Of a DNA stretch of 64,000 bases, positions 1-11,759 are shown one piece after another; positions within the stretch are counted from its first letter, which is position 1; the number at the start of each line of letters is the position of its first letter. Made by a program: the position numbers and the translations under genes. The notes beneath the pieces are model-generated. The model saw only the letters and a program-made list of their open reading frames with translations, ran no database searches and was not told the DNA's origin. The stretch is from Rhynchopus sp. YZ270_cl-10. Taxonomy: Eukaryota; Euglenozoa; Diplonemea; Diplonemida; Diplonemidae. The stretch covers positions 930,001 through 994,000 of the forward strand of contig OZ037920.1 of NCBI GenBank assembly GCA_964035575.1. Direction: 5' to 3'.

Positions 1-1541
1 GTTCAAAACATCACGTAATCTACTCAGACTAAGGTTGACTAAAGCACGAGAGACTTGGGTTTATATTATAAACTGTTCTTTTGTTTTTGTCCTCTGATGA
101 GTTTAGGACACTGAAAGGAAAGTATAAAATGCGAATTGAACACCCGAACCAAAGGATTTGAAATTTTCTCCGAATATGCAGTGTAAGGTGCTGTGTTCAA
201 TGGGGGGGGGGTCAAAAAAATAAACCGAGTCACTTACTTCGCACAAGAGTTGCTCCCTTGTGTTCCAATGATTCCCGTTTCGTTGACTGACGAGCGGTAG
301 CGGGAGTAGGACATCTCAACGTAGACCGCGAAATGGAAGTAAGCTGGGCGGAGGGTGGGCGTGGCGTGGATATATTCTGTTGCGACACGTGATATTTCCA
401 AGTTTTCAAAAAAAAAACCGCTGGGTTGTCTTATAAAGAGATGAGTAGGCGGTTATTGTTTGGTTTTCTCGCAAATCTGTCGAAACACAGCATCAGCTTT
501 TTGTTATGGTGGATAAAGGTTTTTGGTGCAGCTTACAAAAAGCTTTTCTCTCTTTTTTAAGGTGCTAAAAAAAAGCTCCAGAGTTTTAGAATCGTTTTTT
601 TATATTTTCACAAAAAAAAAATATTAGGAACAAAACCATTATGTTACTCACCCTTCCCCGTTTCGTTCTCTTTCCTATAAAGTATCCCTTCTCTTTTAAT
701 GTATTTAGACACATGGGCTGTAAAAGCCTAAAAACTAAAAACAAAAAAAAGTAGATTTTTTTTTTGTGGGAATCACTTTATTTTTTTCGTATCTAGTCTA
801 GATGAGTGTATACAACAAGTCGTAGCCATCTTTCAAACAAAACAAAAAAAAATCTGTTTTTTTCTCTCGTTCGTGTGTGAGGTGCCTCTCTTCATTTGGC
901 CCCATTTTATTTTCATGTTGAAGTGTGTGTTGTTATACGGAGAATGTCGACATTATGTGCATTTTTTCATTTTTTTTTTCCCCCGATAAACTGTTGGAGC
1001 AGTATAGTTGTCTCGGTTTTGTGTCACCCACAGTCGTGCAATCTCCACTTTATTTGAAAGTTTTGCTCTTTTTTTTTATCGATGAATGCTGTCACGTGAT
1101 GGGTCCATTTCATCGTCCAACTTTTAGCAACGAACAAACATAGACCCGACGCCGTTTTCCTCATATTTTTTTCTTGAGATACATGTACATGTGTACATTG
1201 GGGGGAAGGGGACATCGTCCGTCTTGCAATATTTCTTTCTTTTTTCTCATCTCCCGACTGCACTCTTTCGGGGGATTTGAGGTGTGTTCGATCTTGAAGT
1301 GTTTTTCTTTTTTTTTTTGGGAAGGTGTTTTTGCTTTGCCATGAATGTCCAACAAGATGGAAAAAAATATATCTGAGGCGTGGATGAGGCGCTCAGCCAT
1401 ACCTGAGTATTATTATATTTTTTATCTGGCCTTAGCGAGGTACCGGCGTAGTGTCTTAGCGTCTGATAGGGTGCTTGACACCCTCGAGAAAAATTACCGA
1501 ATCAAGACAACTTAACTCTTTAGTCCAAGTACTTTGTATGT
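1..1541. other. Gene-free AT-rich spacer
   Basis: No coding region is supported. The stretch has many A and T runs. It holds a diverged copy of dispersed module A near 21-100 and an antisense fragment of module D near 1024-1053. Short open frames here have no recognisable domain and are interrupted by homopolymers. Confidence 0.6.
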
Positions 1542-2598
1542 ATATGGGAGCGTCCGCGAAAGACCCCCCCCTAAAGCTAACATCCATGCTTATTGGTATT
1601 TCACTAATTAAAATTTTGGTATTTTATAAGATTTTTTTTTTAAATGAACTCAGAGTTAAGTTTCTGAGTTCATTAAAAAAAAAATCGGTGAAAAATTCCG
1701 AGTAGGTATTAATTTAGATAGGAAAAGCTATGTCAACAGCTATGTGTCCCCTTATTTTACCTGTAAATACTAAGGATATACAAGGAAATCCTCACAAACA
1801 CCCATATAACCACCCACAGAACAACACAACAGGGGGAAATGGAATCAGCAGCCAAAGCATTCGCTCAGGAGCTGAAAACCCGGCCTTTCCGAGGCCTAAA
1901 AAACTTCGCCGAGCTGCAGGTGTATGCAGGGGTTCACTGGCAGGGGGGCAAAGGGTGGGACGCGAGGAGCTGGATGCGCGAGGTGTGGAGCTCGAAGCAT
2001 ATGTCTCTCCATATGCAGAAGAGAACCACCAGGAGAAAAGGGGTGTCCGCCGTTTACTACTCCTGTAGTTGCATCACCGGCACCCCAGGAGGACAATGAG
2101 AGCGAGACGGAGGAGGAACAGGAGGAACAGGAGGACAATTGTCTGTAACTCTTGGAGAGACTCATCACAGAGGTCAATAGGGTCACTCAAAAAAGGGGGG
2201 TTTCTGCGAGAAAGTCGACATCGCCGCAGACGACCCGGATCGTGAAGCTCTTTCGCACTCTATTTAGAGTGTTCGGAGGGGGCGACAAGCCTCCACCCCC
2301 CTTTCCTCCCCCCCCTTTTTGATAATGGGTTTAGAGACAGATATTAGTGAATTCCTTCCTATATCCTTAGTATTCACAGGTAAAATAAGGGGACACATAG
2401 CTGTTGACATAGCTTTTCCTATTTAAATTAATACCTACTCGGAATTTTTCACCGATTTTTTTTTAAATGAACTCAGAAACTTAACTCTGAGTTCATTTTA
2501 AAAAAAAATCTTATAAAATACCAAAATTCTAATTAGTGAAATACCAATAAGCATGGATGTTAGCTTTAGGGGGGGGTCTTTCGCGGACGCTGCCATAT
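1542..2598. mobile_element. Non-autonomous TIR DNA transposon with arms of about 245 bp
   Basis: The segment from 1542 to about 1790 returns as its reverse complement from about 2352 to 2598. The outer ends are ATATGG and CCATAT, followed by the shared GCGTCCGCGAAAGACC. Each arm also contains an inner palindrome built on GAACTCAG / CTGAGTTC next to a CCGAGTAGG motif. The same design recurs at 63.56-64.0 kb, so this is a family. The roughly 560 bp core has short open frames (for example 1839-2099, about 86 residues) but no recognisable transposase, so it probably moves with proteins supplied elsewhere. I could not define a target-site duplication with confidence. Confidence 0.8.
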
Positions 2599-2611
2599 TC
2601 AACTACCTTCT

Positions 2612-3118
2612 TGGTGCTTCCCGGGGGGTGTGCATTTCACAAATTTTCACAAAATGTGACAAGTTTTCACAAATTTTCACAACACGAAAACCGCTACAAA
2701 ATTGTGAAGGCTGGTGAAAAGTGGTGAAAAATTGTGAAAAATTGTGAAAAATTGTGAAAAGTTGTGAATAGTTGTGAAAAGTTGTGAATTGATTTTTTTT
2801 TTTGTGTGCTTTTTTTTTGGGCGGGGTGGTGACCCACCCATTGAGGGGTACGCTGGGATTCACAAGATAGAACGTGATGTGGTGTACCTGTGTACCTGTG
2901 TACTGTGTGATGTGCGGAAATGACGAGAACTTGTCCATTTCGGCAAATTGACCCCACCACTGGCCGTACGGATTCCGGAAATGCAAATGCCGGCGTTTAA
3001 GAGCTTCACCAACGAGAGAAAAAAGGGTAGTGAAAAGTTGTGAATAGTTGTGAATAGTTGTGAAAAGTTGTGAATTGAATTGAAAATTTGTGAAATGCAT
3101 ACCCCCCGGGAAGCACCA
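2612..3118. mobile_element. 507-bp MITE, TGGTGC ends, 5-bp target duplication
   Basis: The ends are inverted repeats of nearly 40 bp starting TGGTGCTTCCCGGGGGG. They are flanked by identical CTTCT at 2607-2611 and 3119-3123. Just inside the ends are many copies of GTGAAAAGTTGTGAA-like words, in reverse orientation at the left end. The middle (about 2937-2998) carries a fragment with TTGACCCCACCACTG that also occurs near 53.29 and 56.25 kb. No coding capacity. The shorter element at 10217-10349 has the same TGGTGC start and a 5-bp duplication, so the two probably use the same type of transposase. Confidence 0.85.
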
Positions 3119-5085
3119 CTTCTCAGAGATGGGATAAAATCACTTCAACAACAAAAAAGCAGATCAAAAAAAAAAGCACCAAGGAAATTTACAATTTGCA
3201 AGTGTACAGAACCCCGCCCTACAGGTGATTGTCGAAACTACATAAAAAAAAATACGCTTCCCCTTTTATTTGTGGTTGCAAAAAAAAAAAAGGGACGAAA
3301 ATACCGAAAACACTTTTTTTTTTTGAGTGTTTTTCTCTCCCTCTCTCTCTTTTTCGGGTTATATTTCTTATCTCATCTAGCAAGAGATTTCCCTCCCCTC
3401 ACGCAAAAAAAACAAAACAAAAAAAAAAAAAATGGTAGTGGAGTTCATCCTCGGGTGTCTACACTAATACAAGTTTTCAAAAAAAAAACAAAAAAAAAAT
3501 GCCCTCCGCCCTCTTTCTCGCAAACAGTTCCTGTTGACTAACATGTTTTTTTTCTTCTTTTTCTCATATCTCAGGTAGTTTGCTCGTTACCGGGAAGATC
3601 AAGCAGGTCACCCCCCTTTACAGTCGCGCACCGAAGTGCGTCTGAGGTGTGCGTGAGAGTCACACTTGATGTGGGCTTTTTGGGTTTTCCAGGGTGACTT
3701 CTTCTTTTCTTTCCCCTCTTTGTTAAGGTGACTACGCACGAGAGGCTTACGGTCATCTTATAAAATTTTCTTTTTTTTTTGTGGGTCAGTCGGAGGTGCC
3801 TGCATCAGTAACTACAGATTTTTTTTCTCTTCAACAGCTGCACTCAGGACAGCTTTTTGGTTCGGTGTGGAAACAACGTGTCTTCATTCCCATAGGCGAG
3901 GTCGGTGTTGCAGTCGATATCGAACACCTAGACAAAAACCCTTTCACTCAGTCTGCCTTATTAAGCGTCACTCTTTTTTTTTGGTTCACCTTCTTTTGAT
4001 GAAGGTTGGGTCTTTCGTCGAAGTTGGACTTAAATTTTGGTTATTTTGCTCTTTTATTTGACTAAGCATGAGAGGCTTAGGTTCATCTCATACATTTTTC
4101 TTTGGGAGTAGCACATATCAGATGTAAACCACGAAATGTATTGTTCGGCCAACATTGAGTACAGACCCGAATTCTCCCACCTGTTGGGATTACTCGGTGA
4201 TTGTCGACACAAAAAGAAATAGTAACTCTGATAGGTAGGTAAAAGGGAAAAAAAGGGTTTTTCGTTGATTGCACAATTACCCTGTTGGAGGGGTGATTGG
4301 CGACCGTATCTGAGGAACTATTTCTCCTTTAAGCTACGCTTGTAGGTATATAAAAAAAAACGTTTGCCCGATGTTGTCCTCTCTCTCTCTCCCTCACTCC
4401 CCATCCCTTTCACCGCCCCTGATATATGATATTCGTTTGTCTTAGCAGAATGAGGTTGGTGGTTCGAGGTATTGTGTTTCGGATTTTTCAAAAGCACAAT
4501 AAAAAAAATGCATCACCCCCTCCCAGACCCCCGTTTCTTTTTTTCTCTAATGATCTCGACTCTTCTTTGTGGTTGTTTGTGTCCCGTCCTAGAGCTGACG
4601 TGTTCTCTGCGTGTTCCCCTATGGGGTGCCCTCTGTCTGCATTTTTGAGTCCTCTTACTTTGGCTTGTCCCCTTTGTGTTTTGTCTCCTTGTGTCTGCCA
4701 GAACACCCTGAGAGGGTTGGGTCATCTTATAAACTTTTCTTTTTGAGCCTTTTCCCCTTCCTGATTTTTACCCCGCGTATTGGCGTGTATAGGACCGTAT
4801 AGGTCCGTACAGGCATATACGGACCGTCCGTACACGCCTTTACGCGCCTATACGCGGGTAAAAATCGGGTGGATTCCCCCCTTTCAAAAAAATAATAATT
4901 CACACCACAAGAGGGGGGACTTTCTTCGTACACAAACCACCCATACACAATATCCTCTCCCCCTCCACCACCTCCTTTTCTCTCCTATATTATAGGCCCT
5001 TTCCCTGTCCTTTCTGTCTCATCTTATTCTCAATGAGCTGACCTTTTTGTTTTATTTGATTTTTTTTTCTTCAACTTTTCTTAAG
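3119..5085. other. Intergenic spacer with dispersed modules and a fold-back
   Basis: No gene is supported. Modules seen: a G-like piece near 3435-3500, an F-like tail near 3200-3250, A at about 3726-3775 and 4058-4105, C near 3782-3812, B near 4112-4147 and E near 4140-4215. A 104-bp fold-back lies at 4763-4866: its ends are GATTTTTACCCCGCGTAT and the reverse complement, and its middle is rich in GTATAGG / ACGCC words. Just before the next gene there is a pyrimidine tract that ends in AG directly before the start codon. Confidence 0.6.
4216..4345. repeat. Dispersed repeat, unoccupied Crypton target
   Basis: This roughly 130-bp sequence includes TAGTAACTCTGATAGGTA, GTTGATTGCACAATTACCC and CTTTAAGCTACGCTTGTAGG. 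It is found again as the reverse complement split in two: 59625-59726 and 62330-62361. The two halves there are separated by the 2.6 kb Crypton-like element. The copy here is therefore a paralogous empty site and helps place the transposon ends. What the repeat itself is remains unknown; I found no tRNA, 5S or snRNA signature that convinces me. Confidence 0.8.
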
Positions 5086-8000
5086 ATGCGCGCAATATCA
5101 CCGTACAGTGTAGGAAGATTTGGCACACCGTATTACGACGATGCAAACGTAGAGGGGTGTGGAACCCCAGAGGAGATCCCGGTACGAAGCGCGTCGTGCC
5201 CACCAAGCGCATGCGTTTCTGATGAACCAAGAGGGGATGACTGTCCTGGATACGCTGCCGCCCCACCGCCGCAGATTCACGAAAGGCACAATGGGGTACA
5301 AAACATCCCCACCACCCCACCCCACATTTATGCGGGTGTTGTCCCCCCTGTTGGTCCAGACCATTTTAGCATGTTGACCCCTCCTCCCCCTCCCCCTCCC
5401 CCTCCTCCGGAATATCACCAATACCCTTTCCCCCCTTGGGAAGGATACCACCGGTTCATGCTGCCACCTGAAATGATCCCGCCGTATCATATGATGCCGG
5501 TGTATGAAGGAATGCAGGGAGGGGTGCCGCAGGGGTATGAAGAACGGAATGAGGAAGAGGAGGAGGCGAGGAGGGAGTGGGTGGCTCGCGCGAATTTGGT
5601 GTGGAATACATTGCTGTCGGAGACGGTGCTGGAGGGGGCGGAGAGACTGAGAATTGTAGGAGACTACCATGCTGGGGTGGACGACCTTTTAGAATTATTC
5701 CTCGAAATTAAAAAACGGTGGGTAGATTTTGAGCTCTCCCAGCGGGTAGGGAGGAATGCGATTCTACTAGAATATCAACAAGGGGTGTTGGATGTGGGGT
5801 TTGTCTTTCAGTCGGGGTGCGCGGATCCGAAGAATGTGTACAGGAGGACACGGTCGGACCTAACAGAGGAAAGGAGACGATGCAAGGAGGAGATACGAGA
5901 GGCCCAGGCAGAGCGGAGCGCGTTGTATTCAAACAAGATGGTGTCGCTTCTCGCAGAGGAAGAGGCGCATGCTCGTCTTGCAATATTGTATGCACAGACG
6001 GAGGCGGGGGGCGAGATCGCGGCGGAGTTGTTATCGGGTGCAGCGCGTACGGCAGGGAAGTCGCATGCACAGCAACTGAAGCTCCGTTCGCAAATGTCAG
6101 CCACAGAGCAAATGCACCAGCAGGCGCTCTCCATCGCGCGGAGCGTCGAGGAAAAGGAAAAGTCGCGCGCCATTGCGGAGAAGGAGACGCTCAAGGCGAA
6201 GAGGGATTTGGAAGGGAGGGTATGTAGTTTTTTTTGGGGGTTTTTTTCGTATTTGATTTTTACAGCTTGCCGACGCAAACCGTACAGTAAAGGACCTGAG
6301 AGAGTCCGCATCTGAGAAGAATCGGGACCTGAAAGTTAAATACGCAGAGACTCTGTCAAAAAAGATGCAGGAGTATGTCAAACACACACCCACACAAAAT
6401 ATATTTGGGGCGCATATTCTGCGCAAGAATCCCCTATTAGTTATCAAACACCCACACAAATATTCGAGGCTCCCCCTCCTCCCCCTCCCCAAACACAACA
6501 CTTCCCACAGACACTCCGCACAACACGAACGGCAGCGGGAAAAGCTGATCACAGAGGTATTTACATCGTTCCTTGCTCCATGGGTTCGACTCTCCTACCG
6601 CCCCTCCCTACCCACTTTGATCCTCTCCCCCTCTCTCCCCTCCCGTCTCCTCGCCATAACCCGACACCATCTCACAGATCAGCTCCTCCCGCGACACCTT
6701 GCTGACAGAGAAGAAGCGCACCGAGGTGAGCTCGCGTCTCATCAAGGAGCTGCAGACGCAGAACAAGTCGCTCGAGGTGGAGGTGTCGCGTGTGGCCGTG
6801 CTCGAGGGCGAGCTAGAAGGCCTGCGTAGGGAGAAGCTGCAGGTCGAAAGCAAGGAGAACGACCAGGACCAGCTCCAAGGTGAGCTCTCTGATGCGCAGG
6901 TATGTTGTAGGGGGTGTTGTGGAAGTTGTGCTGTGAGTTCTGGATCAGACCAGGCTCGAAGGAGCAGATATATATTCGTTGCATCCAGCTGAGACAGGAG
7001 CACACTTCTAAGTAGTGATGACTCAACAGGAATTGTTGGACAGATAACCAAATGAGAGTTAAACACAAACCATTTTGAACACAAAGACACGCCAAGCGCA
7101 GCATAGGTTTGCCTGCCCCATGACCCATCTGCGTCAGGGGTCGGCTTCATACTGCGCAAGAGCAAATGGACAGCATGTAACCAGCACCCTAGCACTGACC
7201 TTGTGAGCTTGGGTGCCTTGGTGCGGCCCGACATTCAACAACAGAGAAGATAATACAGCATGGCATCCAGCTGAGACAGGAGCACACTTCTAAATAGTGA
7301 TGACTCAACAGGAATTGTTGGAGAGATACCAATCAGAACGACACACACAGTTCTCATGTGGTGTCAAAGCCACCTTCATGTTACCCCCTATTTTACCTAT
7401 GACATCCAGCTGAGACAGGAGCACACTTCTAAGTAGTGATGACTCAACAGGAATTGTTGGAAAGACATACATCACATACAAGAACACACGAACGTTACAC
7501 ACACTCCGGCTCAGACCAGAGCACACTTTCTCATAGTGACGACTCAACAGGAAATGTTGGACAGAGACATCAATCATACTTGGACCGCCCGAAATATATT
7601 TCGGGCATTTCGGGCGAATTAGGGGCGGATTTCGGGCGATTTTGTGCGCCCGAAGTCGCCCGAAATCGCCCGAAATGCAGATTTCGGGCGAATTCGGGCG
7701 CTTTTTCCGTAGTGAAAACCGACTAGGTAGGGTTCTACTCATTTTCGCAAAAAACTTTTTATATTTGGAAAGATTTGATGCCAAATCTGTCAAAATAAGC
7801 AAGAATCGAAAACTTTTGTACACCTGAGTGCACTTTGGAGGCCCGTGAGAATCACCACCAAGTCACGGGTTTTCTGACTATCATTTGCTTATTCCTACCC
7901 AAAACACACTATGAACCGGGTTTTCACTATTTTTTCGTATTTCAGGGTGAATTTTTGTGAATTTTCGGGTCACAGGGTGGTTCTGACCCATTCTCGGGGT

Positions 8001-9536
8001 GTTTCGGGCCTGTAGTTGCTCAGGAGATGCCCAAAAACGTGAAAAATCGCCTTTTTACGTTTTTAGTAGTATTTTAGTGTAAATTGTTAGGGAAATCGGT
8101 TTTATACGTGGCTGCTAACAGAGCTGCACTCATATAAGTTGGGTTCTACTAGGAATTTTTGCTCAATTTTTTTTTCTTTGAACAAATTTTGTGCCAATCT
8201 TTCAAATAAAGCGTTAGATTTTTACACTGATAGCATGCTTCCCAGCACACATAAGATACTGGTTGTGCGCCCGAATTCGCCCGAATCTGCCCGAAATCGC
8301 CCGAATTCGCCCGAAATGTGCCCGCATTCGCCCGAAATGCGCCCGAATTCGCCCGAATTACGTATAAATTCCCTTTAAAACGCCCGAAATATATTTCGGG
8401 CACATTTCGGGCGCTCGGGATCCGCGCCCGAAAAATCCGCCCGAATTCGCCCGAAATATATTTCGGGCGGTCCAAGTATGATCAATGGTGTTAAAGCCGC
8501 TTTTGTATTGAGCTCTATTTATCTATGACATCCAGCTGAGACAGGAGCACACTTCTAAGTAGTGATGACTCAACAGGAATTGTTGGAAAGATAACCAAAT
8601 GAGAGTTTAAACACAAAACATTTTGAACACAAAGACATGCCAAGCGCAGCATAGGTTTGCCTGCCCCATGACCTATCTGCGTCAGGGGTCGGCTTCATAC
8701 TGCGCAAGAGCAAATGGACAGCATGTAACCAGCACCCTAGCACTGACCTTGTGAGCTTGGGTGCCTTGGTGCGGCCCGACATTCAACAACAGAGAGAATG
8801 ATATAGCATGGCATCCAGCTGAGACAGGAGCACACTTCTAAGTAGTGATGACTCAACAGGAATTGTTGGAAAGACAACCAAACGAGAGTTAAAACCACAA
8901 CACATTTTGAACACAACGACATGACAAGCGCAGCACAAGTTTGCCTGCGTTTTTATTGACCACAAGAAAATACGCCCACTACATTCTAAAGTACCACATA
9001 CTTATTACAAACCCCCCTCCCTCCCCACACCACAATAATGACACCATCTCCTGCACAAGAACCATCCTCACTAGACATCTGCCACATCACATCACAACCC
9101 TACAGCAAATCATCGAATCTCTCGAGCAAGACCTGCAAGCAGAACGCCGCAAGAATGAATACGACCACGCAGAGCTGCAGAAGCTGCGTCTGCAGCAACG
9201 TAGGTCTGAGACCCTCGAGGAGCAGGTCAGCCAGAGCAGCACACAGCTGCGCAAGGTGCAGCGTGGGCTTGACGAGGCGCGCAAAGAGAAAGAGTATGTC
9301 ACCCATATTAGAAAACCACACACACAAAACCCCACAGTGCACAATACGCAGAGCTGAAGCAGGCACGCTACACGGTTGCCCATGCATTTGACATCATAAA
9401 CGAATCCTTCTCCGAAAGTGTCCAGCTCCTGGGTGATCTCGAATATACGTCGCGTACGTCCCTTAAGAAGGAGGCATTGAGTGCGTTCGGTGACTTACAG
9501 CTTATGCAGCAAATTGCAAGGCGTGGGGTAATGTGA
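5086..9536 (+). CDS. Coiled-coil protein with proline-rich N-terminus, six exons
   Basis: Predicted exons are 5086-6219, 6266-6372, 6511-6556, 6678-6899, 9106-9293 and 9338-9536, joined in frame to give about 631 residues. Introns start GTATGT except the third (GTATTT), all end in AG, and they run from 44 nt to 2.2 kb. The start follows a pyrimidine-rich tract ending in AG immediately before ATG, which suits trans-splicing; the open frame itself extends further upstream. Residues 1-150 are rich in Pro, Tyr and Met, with a run of prolines near residue 100. From about 230 onwards the protein is Glu/Lys/Arg/Gln-rich heptad-like helix with few prolines (for example REKLITE, LQTQNKSLEVEVSR, LEEQVSQSSTQLRKV). 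I recognise no named family; a cytoskeletal or scaffold role is only a guess. Intron 2 is a multiple of three without stops, so retention would keep the frame. Confidence 0.75.
6373..6510 (+). other. Intron 2, largely made of dispersed repeat H
   Basis: The 138-nt intron begins GTATGT and ends CACAG. Its middle (about 6385-6450) is an antisense copy of module H, with sense relatives near 28104-28160 and 28600-28660 (TGTTTGATAAC, GGGGAATTCTTGC, AATATGGCCCC). The repeat fills about half of the intron. Confidence 0.6.
6930..8940 (+). repeat. Repeat array inside intron 4
   Basis: A core of about 60 bp (CATCCAGCTGAGACAGGAG, CACACTTCTAAGTAGTGATG, ACTCAACAGGAATTGTTGG) occurs near 6980, 7262, 7403, 8529 and 8814. 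Weaker copies lie near 6935 and 7504. A longer spacer with GCCTGCCCCATGACC, CAGCATGTAACCAGCACCC and GGTGCGGCCCGACATTC is duplicated at about 7040-7260 and 8590-8810, nearly unchanged. The array is interrupted by the MITE at 7575-8480. Each core holds the small inverted repeat CAACA/TGTTG. No coding frame is conserved between copies. Confidence 0.8.
7575..8480. mobile_element. 906-bp MITE with CATACTTGG ends inside intron 4
   Basis: The left end reads CATACTTGGACCGCCCGAAA and the right end is its reverse complement; the match runs for more than 30 bp. Identical ATCAAT flanks lie at 7569-7574 and 8481-8486. Both subterminal zones are filled with CGCCCGAAAT / ATTTCGGGCG words. The flanking DNA resumes the intron repeat array on both sides, which supports a clean insertion. 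The core has no credible coding region. The superfamily is not obvious from these ends. Confidence 0.85.
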
Positions 9537-9662
9537 AGATACAGAGTTGTTAAGGGGGGGTGAGGACGATCTGCGTACCTTCCGTAAGGCTTCGGCCCCG
9601 TATTGGAGTAGAGAGGGGTTGTAGCAAGGTGTAAAGTGATTGTGGGTACAACAAAAAAAAAT

Positions 9663-9768
9663 GGGTTGAGGATGAACTGCATCTGTACCTTTGAAATTTA
9701 TTAGCCTTCGGGGCGACTTTGTTGTACAGAACCTCGTCCTCGGATAGGGTGATTTGTCGAAACTACAA
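9663..9768 (+). repeat. Dispersed module F with A tail (representative copy)
   Basis: GGGTTGAGGATGAACTGCAT, CTGTACCTTTGAA, GCCTTCGGGGCGAC, TTGTACAGAACCTCGTCCTC, GGGTGATTTGTCGAAACTAC and then A run. Related copies near 3200 (tail only), 11397, 44886 and 55725. Confidence 0.75.
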
Positions 9769-10216
9769 AAAAAAAAAATTGAAAGTGGATATTTGCGCCA
9801 ACTGTGGCAACATAAATTGAGGCAAAACTACACTACAATTTATCAGAAAAAATAGTGTAGCACACTCTAGGGTGGTTACACTAATACAATTTTTTCAAAT
9901 ATAAAAATGCAACGAAAAAAAGCAATAATGGTAAAGATAGAAGGTCTCGCCAAGGAGGTCATTTTCCGCCTTGTATGGGATTCATTCATTGTTTTAGGTT
10001 TTTCTTTTGTTGTGGTGTTTCCATTTCTTCCCCTCTGGTTCGCTTTAGTTATCATGATGTATAGAGAGAAGAGAGAGAAAGAGAGAAAAACTCACGATTC
10101 AGTTCGCGGATGGTAGAGTCGAATGGAAGAAAAAAAAAAATGTTAGCAAATTACAACCACGAACCAACGAGAGAGAGAGAGAGAGAGGAGAGGGGAGAAA
10201 AAAAAAATGCCGTTCT

Positions 10217-10349
10217 TGGTGCTCCTGAAAACCCCATTTTTGCGTACTTGTTGCGCATTTTGTGCACGGGAAAAAAAAAAAAAAAATACAGGAATACCCT
10301 ATATTGCGTACTTGTTGCGTACTTGGTATTTTTTATTTCAGGAGCACCA
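10217..10349. mobile_element. 133-bp MITE, TGGTGC ends, 5-bp duplication
   Basis: The ends are TGGTGCTCCTGAAA and its reverse complement. The flanks are identical GTTCT at 10212-10216 and 10350-10354. The core carries two GCGTACTTGTTGCG-like words. The terminal motif and duplication length match the 507-bp MITE at 2612-3118. Confidence 0.75.
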
Positions 10350-11759
10350 GTTCTTTTTTTTATTTTTTGAAACCAATAGGTTCGTGTACTGTTCTTGTTG
10401 GTTACCCCTCCCCCCCCACTGCTGGACGAGGCGTTTTGCCCGATCACAGAATTTTTTTTTTGCTTCCCACTAAAACATCTCTCCGCATCTCCCTCCCCCG
10501 TAAGGACACTTCCCATATAATTTTTAACTCAACGAAGAAAAAAAAAAGTGGAAAATGAAGAAAAAAGAAAGTCGAGTAGCGAGCGTTTTTGTTTTCTAAC
10601 GTAATTTTTTTTTTTTGACAAATTTTTAAAAAGTAATAATCTGTGTTGTTTTTCTACCCACATTAAATGACAGTGGCGAAATTTTCTGTAGAGAAGACTT
10701 GTTTCCGCTCCTTTTTTTATCATCAATGATTTTAAAAGAAGGGAACATTTTTTTTTTGATTCCTATTCCTGTACTTTCAACGGTCATGTACCAAAGGTAC
10801 GCTTGTCACGAAGAGGACTTTGTATTTCAAGTCAACTTTCAAATTCATTGAATAGTGTGGCAAAATGCAGCGTTTTTTTTGGATGGCCCAAAAATGACCC
10901 AAAAGGGGTCTAAATTTTTGGGTCAGCAAAAACACCATTGAATGTAAACTGTTATAATTCACTTAGGTTTCTCTCTCCCGCCCTTCATAATGTTTTCTAA
11001 CCCTTTTTACTGAGTTTCCATCACCAAAAATGGCTTACCACTGGTGTGTGGCCAGTGTTCTTTTCTTTTTCCATCTTTTTTTTTTTTTTTTAGTGGATTG
11101 CTCAGTGCCTTGCGTCAGGTAAGGCGTTTTGCGCTTTCAGCGTCCCTTTTTGAAATTAGTGATAAAGTAAGTCATATAAAGTTATGATGGTTGTGCGTGA
11201 GGAGGCATAGTCATCTGCAGACAGTTTTTTTATTTTTCCGTAGGTGACTAAGCACCGAGATGCTTAGGTTCATCTTATAAACCTTTCTTCTGTCAAAAGG
11301 ATTATTTTTTTTAAATGGATTTGGAAGAGATGTCAATCGGCGCACAAAAATCGACACCCTAACCCTTTTGTGGCAAAGAAAATACATTGCTTTTCAGGGT
11401 TGAGGACGAGCCACGTCAATACCTTCCGAGAAAGGCTTCGGCCAACTGTTATGTGCATTCGCCTAGTTCTCCCCGCGAGGTGGGAGTGCTTAGGCCCATT
11501 TGTCGACAGTAACAACAAAACAAACAAACAAAAAAAAAAAAAACACAGCGCGCAAGAGTGTAAGGACACAACCACTCACCTTTCCCCTTTTTATATTTTT
11601 GTGCCATTTTTTACTCAAAAAAAACTCCTCTCTCTCCTCCCCTCCCCCCGGAGAAAAATATATGTAAAGAAACGAAAAGAAGAAGAAAAAAATAAAGTCG
11701 ACTTCCCACCTGTGTTACCACCTCTATCTCTGCTCATGGTCATGTTCCACACTTCGTAC

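Noticed and set aside
1730-2148. Short open frames in the core of the 1.5-2.6 kb TIR element
   Set aside because: They overlap each other in different frames and show no transposase motif.
4254-4345. Dispersed repeat considered as 5S rRNA, U-snRNA or tRNA
   Set aside because: No internal promoter boxes or conserved core of these RNAs could be matched.
6575-6610. GGGTTCGACTCTCC, resembling the T-arm box of a tRNA
   Set aside because: No acceptor, D-arm or anticodon stem can be built around it inside the 121-nt intron.
6980-8870. GTGATGA and CTGA words suggesting C/D snoRNAs in the intron array
   Set aside because: Box spacing and terminal stems do not form a standard C/D unit; kept only as a possibility in the findings.
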